NCBI GenBank assembly: GCA_903939555.1 | Contig: CAJAHV010000391.1 | Location: 1 to 11,223, forward strand | Length of the DNA: 11,223 nucleotides | Reading direction: 5' to 3' | Source of the DNA: an uncultured Alphaproteobacteria bacterium | GTDB taxonomy: Bacteria > Pseudomonadota > Alphaproteobacteria > Sphingomonadales > Sphingomonadaceae | Part shown: positions 6,740-11,223 of the stretch, piece after piece | How the letters are laid out: the number at the start of each line of letters is the position of its first letter | Numbering within the stretch: the first letter of the stretch is position 1 | Made by a program: the position numbers and the translations under genes | Notes under the pieces: model-generated | Told to the model about the DNA's origin: nothing | Database searches by the model: none | The model's input: the letters and a program-made list of their open reading frames with translations, nothing else

Positions 6740-6770
6740 CGACCCGGCTCCCGCTACGCAAACGGAGCCT

Positions 6771-6779
6771 ATCATACCA
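6771..6779 (-). promoter_or_regulatory. Extended -10 promoter of the HdeD-like gene
   Basis: TGGTATGAT on the minus strand (6779-6771) is a TG-extended -10 element with TATGAT matching five of six consensus bases. Transcription would start near 6764 and leave a leader of about 25 bases with the GGGAG site. No good -35 is seen, as is usual for extended -10 promoters. It lies after the GST gene stop, so the HdeD-like gene is probably not just read-through from that operon. Confidence 0.5.
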
Positions 6780-6806
6780 GATTGCCGCCGGCTGACCTAC
6801 TCCGGC

Positions 6807-7490
6807 CTATAGCGTAGCGGCGTCCACCCGGTCGGCCCAGGCGGCCAATGCCGGGCGGGCATCGTGCAGCGCCTTGCCCTCGATGGTGCGGTCGAGCACG
6901 AAGACCATGGCGCGTACCGCGATATCGGCGATGCTGATGCTGTCGCCGACCAGCCAGTTGCGGCCTGTCAGCTTGGCATCGAGCCCATCATAATGGCGGG
7001 CGAGTTCCGCCGTCACCTGCGTTTCCGACTTGCGGCCCAGACCTTGCGTTTTGGCCACCTTGGCGAGCGCGCCCGGAATGAACCTGCCCATGATCGATTT
7101 TTTCAGGCCGGTTTCCATGTGCAGCAGATCATCGACGAAGCTGGCGGCATTCTGCGGCCAGCTGCGCATCGTCAGGTCGAAGAAATACAGGCTTTCATCG
7201 GCCCAGTCCTCGAGGATCAGCGCGTCGGCACGGTCACGCGGGTCGGCGGGAATGAGGCGCGGCTCGGGCGCTATCTTGTCGAGATGGCGGATGATATCGG
7301 TTGAATCGACAATGATCGTGCCGCCAAAATCCACCGCCGGGAACTTGCCCGTCGGACTTATGTGCTTGAACTTGCCGGGTGGCAGGACGGGGATTTCGAC
7401 GATGTCCCAGGCAATACCCTTCAGCGTCATGGCGCGGCGCACCTTGTCGCAATAGGGCGAAATCCAATATTGGTAGAGGACAGGTTTCAT
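6807..7490 (-). CDS. Glutathione S-transferase family protein
   Basis: The 227-residue protein has the two-domain GST layout. The N-terminal thioredoxin-like domain starts MKPVLYQYWISPYCDKVRRAM, with S11-P12-Y13-C14 at the active-site position. The cis-proline motif GKFPAV has P51, and DST (62-64) stands where GSTs bind the gamma-glutamyl group of glutathione. The helical C-terminal domain ends with ADIAVRAMVFVLDR, the usual GST N-capping region. The substrate is unknown. The ATG at 7490 overlaps the moaE stop (ATGA), with GGGAG (7500-7496) inside the end of moaE, so translation is probably coupled. It is the last gene of the pgsA-moaD-moaE operon. The linkage with molybdenum cofactor genes is positional only. 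Confidence 0.88.
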   Translation of the reverse strand: MKPVLYQYWISPYCDKVRRAMTLKGIAWDIVEIPVLPPGKFKHISPTGKFPAVDFGGTIIVDSTDIIRHLDKIAPEPRLIPADPRDRADALILEDWADESLYFFDLTMRSWPQNAASFVDDLLHMETGLKKSIMGRFIPGALAKVAKTQGLGRKSETQVTAELARHYDGLDAKLTGRNWLVGDSISIADIAVRAMVFVLDRTIEGKALHDARPALAAWADRVDAATL

Positions 7491-7936
7491 GGTGTCTCCC
7501 ATCGCGCTGCGGCGTCGTCGTCGCTGGTCTTTGCGGCGACCCAGCGTTGCTCGTCACCGCGGTCTTCCTGCTTCCAGAAAGGGGCGCGGGTCTTCAACCA
7601 GTCCATCAGGAACTCGGCTGCCGCAAAGGCCGCGCCACGATTCGCGCTGGCGATGGCGACAAGTACGATCGGGTCGCCAGGCAACAGCCGGCCATGGCGA
7701 TGGATGACGGTGCCGCCGAGCAGCGGCCAGCGTGCCCAGGCTTGGGCAGCGATGGCGGCAATCTGGCGTGCCGTCATCGCCGGATAATGTTCCAGCGTCA
7801 GCGCGGTGAGGCCATCATCGGCGCGCACGAGTCCCGTGAAGCTGACGATCGCGCCGATGTCGCTGCGCCCGGCCGCCAGCGCCGCGGCTTCGGCGCCCGC
7901 GTCAAAGGCTTCGGCCTGGACGCGGGTCGTGATCAT
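7487..7936 (-). CDS. moaE: Molybdopterin synthase catalytic (large) subunit MoaE
   Basis: MoaE, as a heterotetramer with MoaD, inserts two sulfurs into precursor Z (cPMP) to form molybdopterin, the dithiolene cofactor of molybdo-enzymes. The 149-residue product shows GAIVSFTGLVR (28-38), LEHYPAMT (49-55), IHRHGRL and ANRGAAFAAAEFLMDWLKTRAPFWK. K115 and K122 correspond in spacing to the two catalytic lysines of E. coli MoaE. The end RWVAAKTSDDDAAARW is typical. Its ATG at 7936 overlaps the moaD stop by four bases, and its own stop overlaps the GST start, indicating translational coupling through the operon. Confidence 0.95.
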   Translation of the reverse strand: MITTRVQAEAFDAGAEAAALAAGRSDIGAIVSFTGLVRADDGLTALTLEHYPAMTARQIAAIAAQAWARWPLLGGTVIHRHGRLLPGDPIVLVAIASANRGAAFAAAEFLMDWLKTRAPFWKQEDRGDEQRWVAAKTSDDDAAARWETP

Positions 7937-8187
7937 CCCCCGGTCACCGGCGGGAAGATGGCGATCTCGCGCGCGTCGGCGATGGCGGCGTCGCTGCTGA
8001 CAAAATCTTCATCTATCGCGATCCGGATGGCGGCGCGGTCGGCCAGTGCGGCAGCATGGCCGGGCGACAGGGTGGCGAGGTGATCGAGCAGGGCAGTGAC
8101 CGTGGTGACACCGGCAGGCAGCGCCAGCCGTTCTTCGTCCCGTCCAATGCGTTCGCGCACCCAGGCAAAATACAGCAGCGTGATCAT
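7933..8187 (-). CDS. moaD: Molybdopterin synthase sulfur-carrier (small) subunit MoaD
   Basis: This 84-residue ubiquitin-fold protein carries sulfur as a C-terminal thiocarboxylate for MoaE. It starts MITLLYFAWVRERIGRDEE, the usual MoaD beta strand and helix. It ends IAIFPPVTGG, with the essential Gly-Gly at residues 83-84 that MoeB-type enzymes adenylate. Length is normal. The stop overlaps the moaE start (ATGA), and it follows pgsA by 24 bp on the same strand. The ribosome binding site is weak (GAAG about ten bases upstream), consistent with read-through translation from pgsA. Confidence 0.95.
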   Translation of the reverse strand: MITLLYFAWVRERIGRDEERLALPAGVTTVTALLDHLATLSPGHAAALADRAAIRIAIDEDFVSSDAAIADAREIAIFPPVTGG

Positions 8188-8211
8188 GACAGGTTCTTCA
8201 CGGCAGTTGCG

Positions 8212-8772
8212 TCACGCCATGTGCTTCAGGCCGACGCGCAGATAATCATAGCCGGTAACCAGCGTCAGCCCGGCGGCGATCCAGAGGCACGCCATGCCGA
8301 TTGCCAGCGCGGGCAACCACGGCAGCAGCGTATCGGCTGAGCCGGCGAGCACCAGCGCCCCGAGCGCGATCATCTGGAACGCTGTTTTCCATTTGGCCAA
8401 CGCCGATACCGGCAACGACACCTGCAATGTCGCCAGATATTCGCGGAGGCCCGAGACGATTATCTCACGTAACAGGATGATCAGCGCTGCCACGACGGCC
8501 AAACCGTGCACGATTCCCGAATCGACCAGCATGACAATGACCGCAGCAACCATGATCTTGTCGGCGATCGGATCGAGAAAAATGCCGATCTTGGACACCG
8601 TGCCGTTGGCGCGGGCGAGATAGCCGTCGAAATAATCTGTCACGCCGGCAACGGTATAGACGACAAAGGCGGCCAGCCACTCCCATTGGCCATCACCCCA
8701 CATCAGCGCCACGAGAAGCGGCACCGCGACAATGCGGCTGAGGGTCAGCAGATTGGGGAGGCTGGACAACAC
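8212..8772 (-). CDS. pgsA: CDP-diacylglycerol-glycerol-3-phosphate 3-phosphatidyltransferase PgsA
   Basis: PgsA makes phosphatidylglycerol phosphate from CDP-diacylglycerol and glycerol 3-phosphate in the inner membrane, the committed step to phosphatidylglycerol and cardiolipin. The 186-residue protein is mostly membrane helices and starts MLSSLPNLLTLSRI, the typical PNxLTLxR start. The CDP-alcohol phosphotransferase motif is complete: D46xxD49G50xxA53R54 then eight residues to G63xxxD67xxxD71. The start is GTG at 8772, supported by AGGG (8783-8780) seven bases upstream. It is the first gene of the operon with moaD, moaE and the GST gene. It is divergent from the nitroreductase gene with only 56 bp between starts, so promoters must lie in or overlap that gap. 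Confidence 0.94.
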   Translation of the reverse strand: MLSSLPNLLTLSRIVAVPLLVALMWGDGQWEWLAAFVVYTVAGVTDYFDGYLARANGTVSKIGIFLDPIADKIMVAAVIVMLVDSGIVHGLAVVAALIILLREIIVSGLREYLATLQVSLPVSALAKWKTAFQMIALGALVLAGSADTLLPWLPALAIGMACLWIAAGLTLVTGYDYLRVGLKHMA

Positions 8773-8828
8773 GGTACAACCCTAGGCAAATCCGCGCGCC
8801 AGCGAAAGTTAGTCTTTTGGAGAATCCC

Positions 8829-9500
8829 ATGAATGTCAGTGAAGCCATTGCCTCGCGCCGGTCGGTGCGCGGCTTTCTCGATACGCCCGTTGATCCGGCA
8901 GTGATCCGGCGCGTGGTCGAAAAGGCGGCGCGGGCGCCTTCGGGGGGCAATCTCCAGCCCTGGCATATCGATGTGGTGGCGGGTGAACCGCTGGCGGAGC
9001 TGAAGGCGATCATGCGCACCCGCATGGCCGAGGCTCCGGGCGGCGAGCCCGCCGAATATGACATCTACCCCAAGGTGCTGCCGTCGCCATACAAGGACTA
9101 TCGCTTTGCGGTGGGCGAGGAATTGTACCGCGCGCTCGGCATCCCGCGTGAAGACAAGATGCAGCGGATGATGTGGTTTGCCCGCAATTTCCAGTTCTTC
9201 GGCGCGCCGGTCGCCTTGTTCTGCAGCGTCGCGAGGACCATGGGGCCGCCGCAGTGGAGCGATCTTGGCATGTATCTCCAGTCGCTGATGCTGCTGCTGC
9301 GCGAGGAGGGGCTCGATTCCTGCCCGCAGGAGTGCTGGGCGATTTATCCTGCGACAATCGGTGGTTTTCTCGGGATGCCCGAGGACCGCATGCTCTTCAC
9401 CGGCATGGCGATCGGCTTTAAGGATGAAGCCGATCCGGCGAACGCGGCGCGAGCCGACCGCGCTCCGCTGGCGGATTTTGCGACCTTTCGCGGCATCTGA
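8829..9500 (+). CDS. Nitroreductase-family FMN-dependent oxidoreductase
   Basis: The 223-residue protein has the nitroreductase fold signatures: an FMN-phosphate-binding SRRSVRGF at 9-16, ARAPSGGNLQPWH at 35-46, and a C-terminal MPEDRMLFTGMAIGF. The central helical insertion contains DLGMYLQSLMLLLREEGLDSCPQECW. Such enzymes are dimers using NAD(P)H to reduce nitroaromatics, quinones or unsaturated carbonyls; the natural substrate cannot be read from sequence. The ATG at 8829 is preferred over an upstream TTG (8817) because GGAG (8819-8822) lies six bases before it. The L,D-transpeptidase-like gene follows after 33 bp and may be co-transcribed. Confidence 0.9.
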   Translation: MNVSEAIASRRSVRGFLDTPVDPAVIRRVVEKAARAPSGGNLQPWHIDVVAGEPLAELKAIMRTRMAEAPGGEPAEYDIYPKVLPSPYKDYRFAVGEELYRALGIPREDKMQRMMWFARNFQFFGAPVALFCSVARTMGPPQWSDLGMYLQSLMLLLREEGLDSCPQECWAIYPATIGGFLGMPEDRMLFTGMAIGFKDEADPANAARADRAPLADFATFRGI

Positions 9501-9533
9501 CGCCGGCGGTCGCCCAAGGGGGGATAAAACCGC

Positions 9534-10148
9534 TTGTTTGATTCTGTATCGATTGGTCGGCGCGGTTTCCTGGGAGCAGCGCTGGCCGGCGCTGCGGCGC
9601 TGGTAGTGCCGGCATCAGCCAACGCAGCCAGGCCGTTGACCGTCGATCCACGGTTGATGAACCGCGCGCTGACGGCGTTCAACAAGCATCGCAGCGCGGT
9701 ACGCCGTGCCGATGTCATTGCGATTGCTGATTATTCGCGGGCATCGCGCGAACCGCGGTTTCACCTTGTCGACATGGTGTCGGGCGTCACGACCTCGATG
9801 CTCGTCGCGCATGGTCGCGGCTCCGATCCGGCGCACAGCGGCTGGTTGCAGCAATTTTCCAACCAGGACGGCAGCTATGCCAGTTGCGCGGGGGCGTTCG
9901 TCACCGGCGCCGAATATGTCGGCAAGCATGGCCGCTCGCTGCGATTGGATGGGCTCGATGCCAGCAACAACAATGCGCTGGACCGCGCCATTGTCATCCA
10001 CACCGCGGCCTATGTCACCGAAGCGATGGCGCGTGATCTTGGCAAGGTCGGCCGCTCGCAAGGCTGTTTCACGGTGACATCGGACGATCTGCAGGCTGTG
10101 CTGGCACGGCTGGGCAACGGTCGCTTCCTGTATTCCGACAAGGTCTAG
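9534..10148 (+). CDS. Tat-exported L,D-transpeptidase-like (YkuD_2 type) protein
   Basis: The 204-residue product carries a signal with twin arginines (IGRRGFLGAALAGAAALVV, R9-R10) and an ASANA/ARP cleavage region, suggesting export by the Tat route. The mature part matches the murein L,D-transpeptidase catalytic-domain family: VAHGRGSDP (91-99), FSNQDGSYASCAGAFVTGAEYVGKHG, LRLDGLDASNNNALDRAIVIH with H156, and GRSQGC with C178 as probable nucleophile. Such enzymes cross-link peptidoglycan or anchor proteins to it, though this subfamily is poorly characterised. The start must be TTG at 9534: an in-frame TAA ends at 9527, and no other start precedes the signal peptide. AAGGGGGG (9516-9523) lies about ten bases upstream. 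A weak inverted repeat (10175-10192) follows the stop. Confidence 0.85.
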   Translation: MFDSVSIGRRGFLGAALAGAAALVVPASANAARPLTVDPRLMNRALTAFNKHRSAVRRADVIAIADYSRASREPRFHLVDMVSGVTTSMLVAHGRGSDPAHSGWLQQFSNQDGSYASCAGAFVTGAEYVGKHGRSLRLDGLDASNNNALDRAIVIHTAAYVTEAMARDLGKVGRSQGCFTVTSDDLQAVLARLGNGRFLYSDKV

Positions 10149-10272
10149 CGTTTCGTTCAGCGCGTCGGAACGGCGCCGGACCGATCGCCGGCAGGCAGGG
10201 CCAATCTGGCCGTAACACGCGCTGGCGCGCGCGGCGATTTGGGCGCAGTCTCGCCGACAAGGGGAGTTTGCC

Positions 10273-10845
10273 ATGGACCTGCCGCATCGTATCGACCTGC
10301 CGCGCATCATGCCGTTGCCATTCGACCGCTGGCAGCCCGACCTGCGTCAGGCAGCGAGCGCCGGGCGGGCACCCGAGCCCGGGGTGCCTGAGGCACCGGT
10401 GTTGAACGTGCTGGCCACCATTGCCAATCATCCGGCGCTGGCGAAACATTTCATGGGCTGGGCCGGGCAGTTGCTGTTGCGTTCATCCCTGCCGGCGCGG
10501 GAGCGGGAGTTGGCGATCCTGCGAGTCGGCTGGCTGTGCCGGGCAACGTATGAATGGGCTCATCATGTCGAGATCGGCCGTGAGCAAGCCGGGCTTTCGG
10601 CAGCCGATATCGAAGCAGTCAAGAAAGGTGCCATCCCCGACAGTCAGGCCGATGACGATATATTGCTGCGCGCGGTCGACCAGTTGGTCGGCGATCACTT
10701 CATCGATGATGCGACCTGGGCGGCACTGGCGCTGCGTTTCGACCAGACCCAGTTGATGGACCTGGTATTCGTTATTGGCAATTACACGATGATCTGCATG
10801 GCGCTGAACAGCTTCGGCGTGCAACTCGAAGACAAATATCGGTAA
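10273..10845 (+). CDS. Carboxymuconolactone decarboxylase (CMD)-family protein
   Basis: The 190-residue protein has the CMD/AhpD-type helical fold: PVLNVLATIANHPALAKHFMGWAGQLL, then LPARERELAILRVGWLCRATYEWAHHVEIGREQAGLS (about 74-109). E94, H97 and H98 are retained and C89 is the only cysteine of the usual redox site, so an AhpD-like CxxC peroxidase cycle is not expected. It belongs with the YEW.HH branch of the family, often annotated as gamma-carboxymuconolactone decarboxylase-like without proven substrate. GGGGAG (10261-10266) six bases before ATG 10273 fixes the start. It has no Cys-rich or signal sequence, so it is likely cytoplasmic. It converges with the PEP-CTERM gene. Bases 10327-10356 recur inverted at 11093-11122. 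Confidence 0.88.
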   Translation: MDLPHRIDLPRIMPLPFDRWQPDLRQAASAGRAPEPGVPEAPVLNVLATIANHPALAKHFMGWAGQLLLRSSLPARERELAILRVGWLCRATYEWAHHVEIGREQAGLSAADIEAVKKGAIPDSQADDDILLRAVDQLVGDHFIDDATWAALALRFDQTQLMDLVFVIGNYTMICMALNSFGVQLEDKYR

Positions 10846-10856
10846 TTCGTCTCACC

Positions 10857-10922
10857 AAACCGCCATTCGGCGCGTAGGAAACCGCCATTCGGCGTTCACC
10901 AAACCGCCATTCGGCGGCGGCA
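10857..10922. repeat. Three tandem 22-bp units with a 16-bp invariant core
   Basis: AAACCGCCATTCGGCG occurs exactly three times, at 10857-10872, 10879-10894 and 10901-10916, with a strict 22-bp period. The six bases between cores differ (CGTAGG, TTCACC, then GCGGCA after the third). Each core holds a small dyad CGCC-ATTC-GGCG. The third unit is part of the PEP-CTERM coding sequence and the TTCACC spacer contains its stop codon, so the array lies at and beyond the 3' end of that gene. Confidence 0.85.
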
Positions 10923-11223
10923 CATGGTCGTGCCGATCAGGCCAAATCCGGCGAGCAGCGTTGTCCATCTGGCGGGTTCGGGAATGAGAACACGCACCCG
11001 GTCGCGGGTGAATTCGACATAGCCGTTGCCTTTGGTGTTCGCGACATTGTGGCTGACCAACCGGGAAGCGGCATAATGGAAGCTGCCGCCGCCGCCGCCT
11101 GACGCAGGTCGGGCGGCCAGCGATAGGTATTGGCGATGATCGTGGCGCGCGGGGATGGTGGCGCGCGGGGCAGAAAGCAGGTCGATCGGGCCGGGTTTTG
11201 TTGCGGCAAGGGCGCTTCGATCG
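10896..11223 (-). CDS. PEP-CTERM sorting domain protein, C-terminal part (cut by window edge)
   Basis: The minus-strand frame is open from the window edge to TGA at 10898-10896 (108 codons and a partial one). Its end reads VRVLIPEPARWTTLLAGFG, then LIGTTMCRRRMAVW. This is a PEP-CTERM signal: PEP..W, a hydrophobic transmembrane stretch, then an arginine cluster. Such tails direct exported proteins to exosortase/archaeosortase-like processing in EPS-producing Gram-negatives. Upstream is a glycine run, SGGGGGSFHYAAS, then NTKGNGYVEFTRD, common before the tail in such secreted proteins. No exosortase gene is in the window. The protein ends MAVW, and the adjacent repeat copy would encode MAVSYA in the same register. 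A different open frame at 10937-11209 is taken as a shadow. Confidence 0.8.
   Translation of the reverse strand, partial: DRSALAATKPGPIDLLSAPRATIPARHDHRQYLSLAARPASGGGGGSFHYAASRLVSHNVANTKGNGYVEFTRDRVRVLIPEPARWTTLLAGFGLIGTTMCRRRMAVW

Noticed and set aside
10857..10922. The 22-bp repeats as a CRISPR array
   Set aside because: The invariant part is only 16 bp, the 'spacers' only 6 bp, there are three units, no cas gene is nearby, and one unit is coding sequence.
10937..11209. A 90-codon minus-strand open frame at the right end
   Set aside because: The overlapping minus-strand frame ending at 10896 contains a clear PEP-CTERM tail and glycine-rich stretch and is open to the window edge, so this one is a shadow.

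Overview
The window looks like a chromosomal segment of a high-GC alphaproteobacterium, most likely a member of the Sphingomonadales. The reasons are the recG/sdhE/mfd neighbourhood, the pgsA-moaD-moaE gene order, a DUF6522-like protein, a small YdcH-type protein and a PEP-CTERM sorting tail of the sphingomonad kind (PEP..W followed by LAGFGLIG and a basic end). These are family resemblances read by eye; no search was run. I see no tRNA, insertion sequence, prophage or CRISPR array.

Layout. Positions 1-1978 (minus) hold sdhE followed by the first 551 residues of mfd, in one likely operon. recG runs divergently on the plus strand (2084-4147). It is followed by a small secreted Sel1-repeat protein whose probable promoter overlaps the recG stop codon. 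A hairpin (4709-4732) and about 190 bases without a convincing gene lead to RNase P RNA (rnpB, minus, 4926-5332), whose two ends pair in a 14-bp P1 helix. Divergent from rnpB is a DUF6522-like gene. Next come an intrinsic terminator facing the minus strand, an AT-rich island and a highly structured leader in front of a 58-residue YdcH-like gene (5896-6072). A nine-base-pair hairpin separates that gene from a convergent HdeD-like membrane protein gene.

From 6807 to 8772 (minus) lies a compact operon, pgsA-moaD-moaE-GST, with 4-base ATGA overlaps at moaD/moaE and moaE/GST. It joins phosphatidylglycerol synthesis, the two subunits of molybdopterin synthase and a glutathione S-transferase-like protein. 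On the plus strand follow a nitroreductase, a Tat-exported L,D-transpeptidase-like protein starting at TTG, and a carboxymuconolactone-decarboxylase-family protein. The window ends in the 3' part of a minus-strand PEP-CTERM gene whose last codons lie inside a 22-bp sequence repeated three times.

Most of the window is housekeeping: DNA repair and replication-fork rescue, respiratory flavoprotein maturation, tRNA processing, phospholipid and cofactor synthesis, cell wall. I do not see a clear new defence or metabolic system. The points most worth following are the structured ydcH leader with two mutually exclusive pairings, the triplicated 22-bp unit that rewrites the C-terminus of the PEP-CTERM protein, and a nearly identical 30-bp sequence shared in inverted orientation by the two genes at the right end.
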